Shown piece by piece: positions 16,804 to 26,600 of a DNA stretch of 64,000 bases. The position numbers and the translations under genes were made by a program. The notes beneath the pieces were generated by a model. The model had not been told where the DNA came from, made no database searches, and saw only the letters and a list, made by a program, of their open reading frames with translations. Origin of the DNA: Thiobacillus denitrificans DSM 12475 (GTDB taxonomy: Bacteria > Pseudomonadota > Gammaproteobacteria > Burkholderiales > Thiobacillaceae); assembly GCF_000376425.1 (NCBI RefSeq), contig NZ_AQWL01000003.1, positions 153,895 to 217,894 of the forward strand, given 5' to 3'. Every line of letters starts with the position of its first letter. The stretch's first letter is position 1.

Positions 16804-18264
16804 ATGAAGACGCTCTGCCGTTGTCCGCGCTGGCTGAAAATCACCGCCTTCCTCGTGCTGATCCTCGGCGCGCTGCTTGCCTATGTCGGCTGGGACCGTT
16901 TCCTGCGCGACCACGGCGCGACGCAGTTCGACAACCCGGATGAGCGTTTCAAATACGGTTCCATCGGCGCGGAGAACGACGCCGGCATTCCCTACTGGAT
17001 CTTCTACGTGCTGCCGCGCGTCTTCCCCGACAAGCTGCCCAAGCCCGGCATCGGTTACGCCAGCTTCGGTGTGGTGTGGGAACAGGGCCAGGAACTGCCG
17101 GTGGGATTCTCCAAGCGCCGCATCGGCTTCGACCGCGTCGCCAACACCTGCGCCGCCTGCCATGTGGCGAGCTACCGCAGCCAGCCCGAGGAGACGCCGA
17201 CCCTGGTCGTGACGGGCCCCAACCATACGCTCGATCTCGAAGCCTTCTTCCGATTTTTAGTCGACTGCGCCAAGGACCCGCGTTTCAACGCCGACACCCT
17301 GATGGCCGAGATCAATCTCGCCGCCGACCTCGACTTCATCGACCATCTCGCCTACCGCTATCTCATCATCCCGATCACCAAAAAGCGCCTCACCGAACGC
17401 GAAAGCCAGTTCCAGTGGATCTACCGCCACGACTTCCCCGAATGGGGACGCGGACGCGACGACGCGATGAACCTGACCAAGTACTTCATGATCCGCTGGC
17501 CGATGGACGACAGCTTCGGCCCGACCGACATGCCCTCGGTGTGGAACCTGAAGAAATACCAGCCGGAACAAGGCCACCGCATGAACTTTGCCGGCGACTC
17601 GCACGATCCGTATTCGGTCATCATCGATTCGGCGCTGGGACTGATGGGTGCGGAGCCGAAGGACAAGGCCGACTTCCTTGGCCACATCGACTGGCTGGTC
17701 GACTACCTGAAGAACAAGCCAGCGCCGAAATATCCCTTCCCTATCGACGCCACGCGCGCGACACAGGGCAAGGCCGTGTTCGACGCGCACTGCGCCGCCT
17801 GCCACGCCAGTGCGCGCACCGGCACCATCGTTCCGCTTTCAGAAATCGGCACCGACCGTGGCCGCATCGACACCTGGGGAAAACAGGCGGCGATCGAGGC
17901 GAACAAGGTGGTCAGTGATATGGGCATCCAGCGCAAAGGACTGGTCGAAGCGCCGCTGACCGGGTATGTCGCGCAGTTCCTCGACGGTATCTGGCTGCGC
18001 GCGCCCTACCTGCACAACGGCTCGGTGCCGACCCTGTCCGACCTGCTGACGCCGCCCGCGCAGCGCCCGCAGGTCTTCTGGCGCGGCTACGACGTGTACG
18101 ACCCGATGCGCGTCGGCTTCGTCGTGCAGGGCCCGGCGGCCGAACGCGCGGGCACGAAATTCGACACGCGGCTGCGCGGCAACAGCAGCCAGGGGCACGA
18201 CTTCGGCACCGGCCTGCCGGCGTCGGACAAGGCGGCACTGCTCGAGTATCTCAAGACGCAGTAG
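16804..18264 (+). CDS. RoxA-like di-haem cytochrome c protein, copy 2
   Basis: A 486-residue paralogue of the upstream gene. It has an N-terminal membrane anchor (ITAFLVLILGALLAYVGW), CAACH at residues 116-120 and CAACH at 330-334, then IGTDRGRIDTW and GIWLRAPYLHNGSVPTL. Shared landmarks with copy 1 include FKYGS, GYAS.G, LPVG and RGYDVYDPMRVGFV. The central region between the haems differs most, including a segment with PMDDSFGPTDMPSVWN, so the two copies may differ in substrate or partner. AGGAGCC precedes the ATG, 9 bases after copy 1. Confidence 0.84.
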   Translation: MKTLCRCPRWLKITAFLVLILGALLAYVGWDRFLRDHGATQFDNPDERFKYGSIGAENDAGIPYWIFYVLPRVFPDKLPKPGIGYASFGVVWEQGQELPVGFSKRRIGFDRVANTCAACHVASYRSQPEETPTLVVTGPNHTLDLEAFFRFLVDCAKDPRFNADTLMAEINLAADLDFIDHLAYRYLIIPITKKRLTERESQFQWIYRHDFPEWGRGRDDAMNLTKYFMIRWPMDDSFGPTDMPSVWNLKKYQPEQGHRMNFAGDSHDPYSVIIDSALGLMGAEPKDKADFLGHIDWLVDYLKNKPAPKYPFPIDATRATQGKAVFDAHCAACHASARTGTIVPLSEIGTDRGRIDTWGKQAAIEANKVVSDMGIQRKGLVEAPLTGYVAQFLDGIWLRAPYLHNGSVPTLSDLLTPPAQRPQVFWRGYDVYDPMRVGFVVQGPAAERAGTKFDTRLRGNSSQGHDFGTGLPASDKAALLEYLKTQ

Positions 18265-18328
18265 GCGCGAGAGTGACCGATCGCACGCGAGCGGCCATGG
18301 CCTCCTGATGGAATTGGAAGGAGAAGAC

Positions 18329-19303
18329 ATGCATACCAGTCAAACGATCTTCGTTTATCGCTTGCGACGATTCCGCGGCGTTGCCGCACGTGTCCTCACG
18401 GCCGGGTTGCTCGGATTCGCGGGATCGAGTGCGGGCGGCACGTACGACGGCCCGACCGAATCGATACCCAAACCCGCGCCTGAACAAAGCAAACCCTCCG
18501 GGGGAGGGGGAGGCGGCGGATTTTCCTTTGGCATCGACCTCACCTGTCTCTTCACTGGCTGCGGCAAGGACAAGACGACCTCGACCACGCCCGGCGACGC
18601 CGCACAGTTAGCCAAGTCGGGGCCGAAAATCCCCGACAAGTACTCCATGAGCGGGCTCGTCATGCAAGCGCTGGTCAAGGGCGGCGCGCCCTTCGTCATT
18701 GATTACGACGCCCGCCAGGCTCTGCTGAGGATCGAAATGAAGGTGCAGGGATCTGATCCTTTCGTCTACAACCTCAAGGCGAACGGCCCGGCGCAGAAGA
18801 TCTTCCGCTTGCCCGAGTCCTTCGGCGCCGAGCCCAGGGCAGCGGTGATTTCGGTGCGTTCGGTGAAGGACCAGCCGGGTGCGGAAATGCCCGCTCCGCT
18901 GCGGATCAATGGAATGGGCATGGGCGAAAAGGCGGTCGGCTCGGTGGCCATCGACCAGGTCAGCTTCGGCCCGCCGGAAGTGCGCATCGGGCGCTTCGGA
19001 AAAGCGCGCTACAGCTTCCATTCGCGCTCGGATTTCAACAAGGTCGTCGCCGAATTCGCCCGGCTGGAAAACCGCGACGGCATCATCCAGGTGGTCGAGC
19101 GCGTCTACAAGGATGACCTCGGCGAACTGACGCGCGACACCTGGATCGGACGTGACAAGCCGCGCATCTGGGACGGCAAGGGCGAAGATGGCGAAGTCTC
19201 CAAGGGCCTTCACGTACTCAACGTTCGCGCCTGGCGCAGCTCGGTCAAGGAAGGTGACTGGGTGGTGTCCTGGTCGCCAGACTGGGTGGACGTCAAGTGG
19301 TGA
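18329..19303 (+). CDS. Exported protein with FlgD-like Ig fold, unknown function
   Basis: A 324-residue protein with a probable signal sequence (RVLTAGLLGFAGSSAGG), a Gly-rich linker near residue 57 and two nearby Cys (CLFTGCG). The C-terminus, WIGRDKPRIWDGKGEDG followed by KGLHVLNVRAW, matches the WDG-x-D-x-x-G-x(5)-G-x-Y pattern of FlgD-type Ig-like domains, although no flagellar genes are near. GGAAGGAG at 18316-18323 fixes the start. It ends by overlapping the next gene. I do not recognise the middle region. Confidence 0.7.
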   Translation: MHTSQTIFVYRLRRFRGVAARVLTAGLLGFAGSSAGGTYDGPTESIPKPAPEQSKPSGGGGGGGFSFGIDLTCLFTGCGKDKTTSTTPGDAAQLAKSGPKIPDKYSMSGLVMQALVKGGAPFVIDYDARQALLRIEMKVQGSDPFVYNLKANGPAQKIFRLPESFGAEPRAAVISVRSVKDQPGAEMPAPLRINGMGMGEKAVGSVAIDQVSFGPPEVRIGRFGKARYSFHSRSDFNKVVAEFARLENRDGIIQVVERVYKDDLGELTRDTWIGRDKPRIWDGKGEDGEVSKGLHVLNVRAWRSSVKEGDWVVSWSPDWVDVKW

Positions 19304-20367
19304 GCCTGGCCTGGCTCCTGCAACGCGGGGGGCAACAGGTTCTCGCGCTCACCGCGCTCGTCGCGCTTGCCACAGGTCATTACGTGCTGAGCCGCCTGCC
19401 GCTACCCGTCATGCTGGAAAACGCGGGACAGTTCGAGGCCGGTTCCACATCCGAATTCGTCATTGACCAGACGCTCGCGCAGCCGAGCCTGCTTCTCGTG
19501 TTCGAGGGCGAAGTCGGGGACGCGGTAGACCTGCGCTTCGACCGCGCCCGGCTTCAGGAGAGCACGGCGCGCCTGCTCGAACATCTTGGCGTGAGCCTGC
19601 CCGCGGGTGACCATCCCGTGAGTCTCCTCACCAGCCAGGCAGAGAAGGCGAAGACCTTCCTCCGCATCTCGGTGGTGCCGATCCCGGGACAGGCCTCGCG
19701 CGTGACCCTCAAGACGCCCCGCGAGGCCGGCGATTCAGGCCTTGCCCTCATCCTGCGGGCCGACGGGGCGCGCCTAGCGGTGAGCGCCCTCAGTGCGGGT
19801 GACCCGTCGCCCGACGCGCCGCCGCCACAGCGGATACTGCGTCTGGGCGGACGGCCGCTGCCCGTGCTGAGCGGCGCCGTCCCGCTCTCCATGCTGGCTG
19901 CGGCAGGCAGTGAAATCCGCCTGCGCATCACCCCCGCGGATCGTGGCTGGGAGGATGTTCCGCGCCTGGCGCTGGCGCCTACCGACCAGCGCGATGCGGC
20001 ATTGAGCGCCTTCGGCATCGGCGTGCGTGCAGGCCGGGAAAGTCAATTCACCGACTACGCCTGTGCCGCAGGCTCACGCCTGCCCCTCGCCAACCCCGGC
20101 CGGCTGGCCGATGGGCGCTGCGCTGGGGGTGAAGGGATGCTGCGGCTCGTCTCGCTCGGATTTCGGCCAGGTCTGTTAAGCGTCCAGGCTTCCGGCTTGG
20201 CCTGGGTGAGAAAGGACGGCGCGGTGCATACCCTCGATCTTGTCGCCTGGCTGAAAGAGAACCCGATCCTCGCAACCCTGATCGGTGCGCTCGATGCCGC
20301 TGTGCTCGCGTGGTGCAAACAGTTGTTTTTCGGCGGCGGGTGGCGTCTGGGCAGGGGCAGTGACTAG
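19297..20367 (+). CDS. Membrane-anchored periplasmic protein of unknown function
   Basis: A 356-residue protein starting at GTG 19297 or 19300, overlapping the upstream stop codon. It has an N-terminal helix (VLALTALVALATGHYVL) and a hydrophobic C-terminal helix around NPILATLIGALDAAVLAW, with a beta-rich region between. Two Cys pairs (YACAAG, GRCAGG) may form a disulfide. I do not recognise the family. Tight coupling to the FlgD-like gene suggests the two products work together. Confidence 0.68.
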   Translation: MVSLAWLLQRGGQQVLALTALVALATGHYVLSRLPLPVMLENAGQFEAGSTSEFVIDQTLAQPSLLLVFEGEVGDAVDLRFDRARLQESTARLLEHLGVSLPAGDHPVSLLTSQAEKAKTFLRISVVPIPGQASRVTLKTPREAGDSGLALILRADGARLAVSALSAGDPSPDAPPPQRILRLGGRPLPVLSGAVPLSMLAAAGSEIRLRITPADRGWEDVPRLALAPTDQRDAALSAFGIGVRAGRESQFTDYACAAGSRLPLANPGRLADGRCAGGEGMLRLVSLGFRPGLLSVQASGLAWVRKDGAVHTLDLVAWLKENPILATLIGALDAAVLAWCKQLFFGGGWRLGRGSD

Positions 20368-20457
20368 ACCCGGCATCGCACACCGAAGCTCCACTCCTGA
20401 AGCGCGAAGGCGTATCCACAGGCCATTTTTCAGACCAAACCGTATCCGGAGACCCGC

Positions 20458-22479
20458 ATGACCACGAAAACCGCACCCGCAAAATCCGCCGACCAGCCGC
20501 TCAAGGCCAGTTCCGAAAAAGCCACCGGCCAGCGGCTCGATGCCTTCCCCGACCGCATCGACCTGCGCGACTGGTTTTATCAGCCTGCGCTGATTTCGCT
20601 GCCCGACTCGCTGGTGAGTTGCGCGTTCATCAAGCCGGCGATGATCCTCGATCAGGGACGCGAAGGCGCCTGCACCGGCTTTGCGCTGGCGGCGGTGGTG
20701 AACTTTCTGCGTGCCAAGCAGAAGCGGACCGCCATCGTCAGTCCGCGCATGCTGTACGAGCTGGCGCGGCGCTACGACGAATGGCCGGGCGAGGCCTACG
20801 AGGGCTCTTCCGCGCGCGGCGCGATCAAGGCCTGGGCCAAGCACGGCGTGTGTCTGCGCTCGTCGTGGAAGGACGACCAGCACGGCATCACGCACATGAG
20901 CGATGCCATCATCCGGCAGGCGATGGCGGCGCCGGGCGGTGCCTACTACCGCATCCGCCCTTACAACGTGCGCGACATGCATACCGCGCTCAATGAAACC
21001 GGCATTCTCTACGCCACCCTGATGGTGCACTCGGGCTGGGCCAATCCGGGTGGCGGCAAGGGCGACAAGCCGGTTCCGGTCAGCCATGTGCACCGCGGCC
21101 GCAAGCTCACGCTGAAGCTGCCGGTAATCAAGCGCAGCGGCAGTGCCGACGGCGGCCACGCCATCGCCCTCGTCGGCTACACCCCGCAGGGTTTCATCAT
21201 CCAGAATTCCTGGGGGCCAGGCTGGGGCGCCGGCGGCTTTGCGCTGCTGCCCTATGAGGATTTCCTGCTGCATGCCACCGATGTCTGGGTGACACAGCTC
21301 GGCGTGCCGGTGACGATGGACCTCTGGGCGGACGATAAGACCATCGACACCGCCGGCATCCAGCGCGCCAGCCGCACCATCCCGCTGGCCGATATCCGGC
21401 CCTACGTCATCGACGTCACCAACAACGGCGAGCTGTCCGATTCCGGCGAGTACTGGACCACCGAGCCCGACATCGAACGCCTGTTCACGGAAACCATTCC
21501 GGTCAAAACGCGCGGCTGGAAAAAACGCCGCATCCTGTTGTATCTGCATGGCGGCCTCAACTCCGAATCCGGATGCGCCAAGCGCATCGTCGCCATGCGC
21601 GACGTCATGCTGGAAAACGAGATCTATCCGCTGCACATCATGTGGGAGAGCGATTTCCTCTCCAGCGTCGCCGGCCTGTTCGAGGACCTGTTCACCAAGG
21701 CCGACACGCTTGCCGGCGGCGGCTTCCTGGAAAATCTCACCGAGGCCAAGGACCGCGTGCTGGAACTCACGCTCGCTCGCGCGGGGTTTCGGCTGTGGGG
21801 CGAAATGAAGGAAAACGCGCAACTCGCCTCCGTCCACCCCCACAACAAGGGCGCCATCCAACTCGTCGCGCAGTACGTCGAACTGGCCAAGAAAAATTTG
21901 GCCAGCCACGATAAGACCGGCTGGGAACTGCACATCGTCGGCCATTCGGCGGGCAGCATCTTCGCCGCCCACGCGCTGCCACTGCTGTCGAACCTGGGCA
22001 TCCCGTTGAAGAGCGTGCAGTTCCTCGCCCCCGCCATCCGCACCGACACCTTCAAGAACCTGCTGCTGCCCAGCCTGGAAGCCGGCCTCACGCCGCTGCC
22101 CAGCCTGTATATCCTGTCGGACAAGCTGGAACGCGACGACAGCGTCGGCCCGTATGCCAAGTCGCTGCTCTATCTCGTGTCCAACGCCTTCGAAGGCACG
22201 CGCGGGGTGCCCATACTGGGAATGAAGGCCTGCCTCGACGCCGATCCGGCGCTCGCCGGTCTGTTCAGTGGAAACGTCGACGGCCGCCCCGCGCTGGTGG
22301 TGTCCGAGGGCATCCCGATCGACCCCGCCCAGGAGATCGCGGCCATCAAGCAGGGGGCCGCCGTCAGCCACAGCCACGGTGGCTTCGACAACGACCGCGC
22401 CACCATGAACTCGGTGCTCGTCCGCATCCTCGGCAGCGTGCCGAAACGGCTGTTCAGCGCGCGCGACCTGCATTACTGA
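20458..22479 (+). CDS. Papain-like peptidase fused to an alpha/beta-hydrolase
   Basis: A 673-residue two-domain protein. Residues about 30-280 are a C1-type peptidase: Gln66 and Cys72 in DQGREGACTGFALAA, His234 in GGHAIALVGY and Asn250 in QNSWGPGWG form the expected catalytic set. Residues about 350-650 are an alpha/beta-hydrolase with oxyanion HGG in LLYLHGGLNS and nucleophile Ser497 in GHSAG; His at SHSHGG is a candidate third residue. There is no signal peptide. The first domain would cut peptides and the second an ester or amide. I know of no characterised protein with this pairing. It starts 90 bases after the previous gene. Confidence 0.84.
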   Translation: MTTKTAPAKSADQPLKASSEKATGQRLDAFPDRIDLRDWFYQPALISLPDSLVSCAFIKPAMILDQGREGACTGFALAAVVNFLRAKQKRTAIVSPRMLYELARRYDEWPGEAYEGSSARGAIKAWAKHGVCLRSSWKDDQHGITHMSDAIIRQAMAAPGGAYYRIRPYNVRDMHTALNETGILYATLMVHSGWANPGGGKGDKPVPVSHVHRGRKLTLKLPVIKRSGSADGGHAIALVGYTPQGFIIQNSWGPGWGAGGFALLPYEDFLLHATDVWVTQLGVPVTMDLWADDKTIDTAGIQRASRTIPLADIRPYVIDVTNNGELSDSGEYWTTEPDIERLFTETIPVKTRGWKKRRILLYLHGGLNSESGCAKRIVAMRDVMLENEIYPLHIMWESDFLSSVAGLFEDLFTKADTLAGGGFLENLTEAKDRVLELTLARAGFRLWGEMKENAQLASVHPHNKGAIQLVAQYVELAKKNLASHDKTGWELHIVGHSAGSIFAAHALPLLSNLGIPLKSVQFLAPAIRTDTFKNLLLPSLEAGLTPLPSLYILSDKLERDDSVGPYAKSLLYLVSNAFEGTRGVPILGMKACLDADPALAGLFSGNVDGRPALVVSEGIPIDPAQEIAAIKQGAAVSHSHGGFDNDRATMNSVLVRILGSVPKRLFSARDLHY

Positions 22480-22502
22480 ACACAGCTTGCGAGCCCATCA
22501 TC

Positions 22503-23579
22503 ATGCCAGCCGACTTTTCCACCCTGATCGATACCCTTCTGGTGCTGGCCGGCCTGGTGCTGGTGGCCACCGGGCTGGTGATGTTCATCTACAGCAAGAC
22601 CAGCACGCAGGCCTCATCGGTCGAGGCATTCGGCATCAAGCTCAACGTCACCCATCCCTCGCTGATCCTGGTGCTGGCCGGCGTCGGCCTGATGCTGGCG
22701 CCGCGGCTGCTGCCGGGCCTGCCCGGCAAGGAGGACGGCAAGCCGGTGCCGGCCGTTGTTGCCGAAGCGCCTCCCATGGGCGCAAGCCCCGGGACGACGG
22801 CCGTGCCCGTTCAGCCGCCGCCGTCCGTGCCGGCCTCCCCTCCGGCGGCGGCGCCCGCCGTCCCGCTTGCCATTCCCGGCCCACGCATTCCGGCAGCGAC
22901 GGTGCCCCCAGCGAGCGCAACCGCCCGGTCTGCCGTGACGCCTTCTTCCGCACCCGTCCAGCCCGCCCCTGCGGCGAAGCCACGCGCTGTCGCACCTGAA
23001 ACGGCCACCAAAACTCCGGCCCCCAGGGTCGCAACCGCCCGCCCCGCTGCAGCGCCCACGGCGACCATTCGACCGGAGGCTGCCGCCCCTCCACCCGCGG
23101 CAGCCAGGCCGGAGCGTCCGCTGCTCGCCTTCGCCGCACTGGGCCTGCCGATCAATCGTAGTTTCTGGGCCGGCGAAACGCGCGCCAGCTACACGCAGCG
23201 GGTGAACGTCGCCCTGCAACAGGCGGGACGTGACGTGTTGCGCATGGACGCCCGCGGACTGGAGCTGGGGCAGACGGAGTTCAATGCCTGGTGGAACGAA
23301 TCGGGACAGCACCCGCGCAGCCGTGAACTGTGCGACGGATCCCAGGCGCCGCTCGCACTGCTTTCCGCGCGCGTGGAATCGCCGACCAGTATTTCATCCG
23401 TCGAAAGCGCCTACTGGCCGGAATTGAAAATGCGTCTGTACGTCTGCGCCAACCAGCGGCTGTATCGCCAGCAGAAAACGCTGTCGCCGCAGAATGATGA
23501 TGCCTGGCCGTTTGCGAACGAACTCAACAGTGAAATCGAGCGCTTCCTGCGGACGTATCGCGGCGATTTGACGGAGTGA
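22503..23579 (+). CDS. Two-helix membrane protein with Pro/Ala-rich stalk
   Basis: A 358-residue protein. Two hydrophobic helices occupy residues about 8-28 and 48-66, followed by a Pro/Ala-rich, low-complexity stalk of about 130 residues and a compact C-terminal domain from RPLLAFAALGLPINR to the end. That domain has conserved-looking Trp and Cys (WWNESG, LCDGSQ, YVCANQ). The stalk would hold the domain away from the membrane. I do not recognise the family. It lies between the fusion hydrolase and the giant protein in the operon. Confidence 0.68.
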   Translation: MPADFSTLIDTLLVLAGLVLVATGLVMFIYSKTSTQASSVEAFGIKLNVTHPSLILVLAGVGLMLAPRLLPGLPGKEDGKPVPAVVAEAPPMGASPGTTAVPVQPPPSVPASPPAAAPAVPLAIPGPRIPAATVPPASATARSAVTPSSAPVQPAPAAKPRAVAPETATKTPAPRVATARPAAAPTATIRPEAAAPPPAAARPERPLLAFAALGLPINRSFWAGETRASYTQRVNVALQQAGRDVLRMDARGLELGQTEFNAWWNESGQHPRSRELCDGSQAPLALLSARVESPTSISSVESAYWPELKMRLYVCANQRLYRQQKTLSPQNDDAWPFANELNSEIERFLRTYRGDLTE

Positions 23580-23644
23580 GAAGCACCGAAAATTTTTCCA
23601 ATCTTGAAACCGGTCTGCCGAAGACCACGTTGTAGGAGAGCGAA

Positions 23645-26600
23645 ATGCCCATATCCGATCCATCCGATCTGCTTGTTTCCGAAGCGCAGCTGCTGCCGCT
23701 GGCCGAGGTTCTCAATCTGCCGCCGGACCGGCTTCTCGGCGTGTCGCCGCAGGCGCTGGCGACCCTGTCGGTGCTCGGCGTGCGCAACGTCTTCGACCTG
23801 GCGATGTCGAGCGTATTCAATGCCGCCGCGCAGATCGAGGATGCCGCCGACAACCCGTCCAATGCGATGAACCGCTTCGGCCGGCCGATTTCGGACCTGC
23901 TCAAACCCGGCATCGCGGGAACCGTCGCCATCCCCGACCTGCGCAACGCGTCGCTCGACATCCTTGCCGATGTCGCCGACGCCGCCGAAATCCAGGCTGC
24001 CCTGGGCGTCATCACGGTACGGGATCTCTCGGTCTATCCGCCGTTTCGCGCCGCCCGTGAAATCCTCAACCGGGTGTTCTTTCCGGAGCAGCTGGAAGCC
24101 TTCGATCCCGAGAGCCCGGCAGACCTGATTCCCAAGTCCGGGGAGTTTCCCACCGAGCGCGTTCAATACACCTCGCTGGTGCTCGACCAGATCCTGCGTC
24201 CGGACAACGCGCCCGCACTGATCGACCTGGCCGGCCCTGACTTTGCGCCGATCGATGCAGCGCAGGTCGCCGATGCCGATTTCGGTTTCAGCACCCTGGG
24301 CCTGGGGATGCTGTTGACCATGAACCAGTCCTGGTTCATGCAGGGCGTGACCCTGGGCCACCTGCTGCACAGCATGGCGCTCGCCGCCGGCGAGAGCACG
24401 CGCATCGCCGTGATCGACTGGAGCCGCAAGACCAGCGCCGGGCAGACCGAAGTGCTCGGCGAGACCGAAGACCTGAGCCAGGAGACCGCCAGAAACCGCA
24501 GCATCAGCGAAGTCACCGAGGCGGTCGCACGCGAGGCCCAGAGCGGGTTCTCGCACACCGAAAGCACGTCGACCACCAAGCAGGCGGGCGCCTCGGCCGG
24601 CATCTCGATCGGGCCGTTCGGCGGCGGCGCCAGCGCGAGCATTTCCAAGACATCGACCTCCGCCGACAGCTACGCGACCAGTGCCGGTAGCCGCGAAGTC
24701 GGGGCATCCATGCTGCAGAACGCCAGCGATCGCACGCACCAGCACGCCCATGCGGCGCGCACCCGCCGCGCTTCGGTCGTGCGCGAAGTCAGCCAGACCG
24801 AGCACGAAAGCGTGTCCACGCGCGTCATCACCAACTACAACCACATGCACGCGCTGACCGTACAGTATTACGAAGTGCTGCAGATCTATCGCACGGAAAC
24901 CTCGCTTACCCGCTGCGACCGGGTGGTGTTCGTCCCGTTCAAACTACTCGATTTCAGCAACGTCGTCCTGCTGCGGCGGTTCCGCGGCGCGCTCGTCGAC
25001 GCGGCGCTCACCCCGGCGGTGCGCGACGCCCTGCTGAACTTCGATACCCTCGAACTGGTTCCCGAACGGCGGGCCGTGTTCCCCGGCCTGGGCGGGTCGA
25101 TCGCGGACATCCTGACCAACCCGCAGGTGATCACGCGCCGGGTGCTACTGGCGCGGCGGCCCCCGGGCGAGGAAGGTGAAACCGGGCCGGAGCCGGACGT
25201 CGACGAAGATCCGCTCCCGCCGCGACCGCCCCGTACGCCGCTGCCCGACGACATCGCCGACAGCCTGTGGGAAAACGCCGCATCAAAACTCTCGGCGTTC
25301 TTCGGCACATCCACGGTGCGTCGCAACTCCCAGTCGCTTTTCGTGCCATCCGATGTGCGGGTCGAGGAAGGCGCGGTGCAGAGCACCGTGCGGACGATCA
25401 GGATGGTGTTCGTGCTGCGCGACGGCACCCGCATCACCGATCTTTCGGCGAGCGTCGCGCTGAGCGAGGTGGACCGCATCGCGCTTTCGGGCAGCGCTCC
25501 TGCCGCCGACGTCGCGGCGACCGGCGTGCTCGCCCTGTCCCGCAACGGCATCGTCTTTCCGCTCGAACTGCCGACGGTCACCGTGGCCAGGGGCGCCACG
25601 GAAACGAAGCTCATCGACATCCGCGCGGCCGGCGCGGATGTCAACCTGACCCAGCATCTGGCGGACAACCGTCTTCACTACAGCCAGGCGGTGTTCCGCA
25701 ATCTGGATTCGGCGATGATCGCCGGCCTGCTTTCACCGTTCAGCATCACGATGAATGGCCAGCCGTTCCCGCTGGTGCAGGTTGCCGAGCCGATCCCCCT
25801 GCGCATCGTCGGCAACGCGCTGGCGTTCAAGATCAACACCGATCCGGTTAACGACGCCGAATGGCGGACGTTCATGGCGGATCGCGGCCTGACCATCGGC
25901 CAGGCCAAGGTCGACATCGTTCCGCTGTCGAGCGGCGGAATCTTTGCCGAAGCCGTGCTGGGCCGCTTCAACTGCGCCGAGCGGCTCGACCTCTCGCGCT
26001 TCTTCAACTGGCAGGACTCGCCGATCCCGATCCAGCCGACGGACATCGCGGCAATCCAGACCGGGACCCGGGCGCAGGCGGAGAACCTCACCCCCGGGCA
26101 GTTCAGCTCGCCGCTGGTCAACATCACGCCTTTCGGCGCGCTGCCCGACCCGACCGGGATGGCCGGCGCGCTCGCGGCGATCCAGAACGGCAATATGTTC
26201 CGCGACATGAGCGGTCTTGCCGACACGATCAAACTCGCCACCGAAACCGCGAAACTCTCGGCGGCGGGGGCCACCGCCGTCGGTCAGCAGGCCGGCGAAG
26301 CGATGAAGACCGCGGTCAGCGCCGATACCGAGCGGCGCAAGATCGCGGCCGATCTTGAAAAAGCGAAGGTGCAGGCGGCGACCGACCTGGCCAAGGCCAA
26401 GCTCGGCAAGTCGATCCAGGACAAGAACATCACCGAGGCCGGCGCCGTCGTCAACAAGGAAGAGGAACTCAAGAAGAAGCAGCAGGAGCAGGCGAAGGCC
26501 GCCGGCGCCGGCGGGTCGCCCGGCGGAAGCGGTGGAGGATCGTCCGGCGGGGCTACGAGCGGCGGAGGCAGTGGAACCGGGGGCGGGGGCGGGAGCGTTA

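Noticed and set aside
20176-22473. A 765-codon open frame on the minus strand
   Set aside because: It is opposite the peptidase-hydrolase gene, whose full catalytic motifs show it is the true gene.
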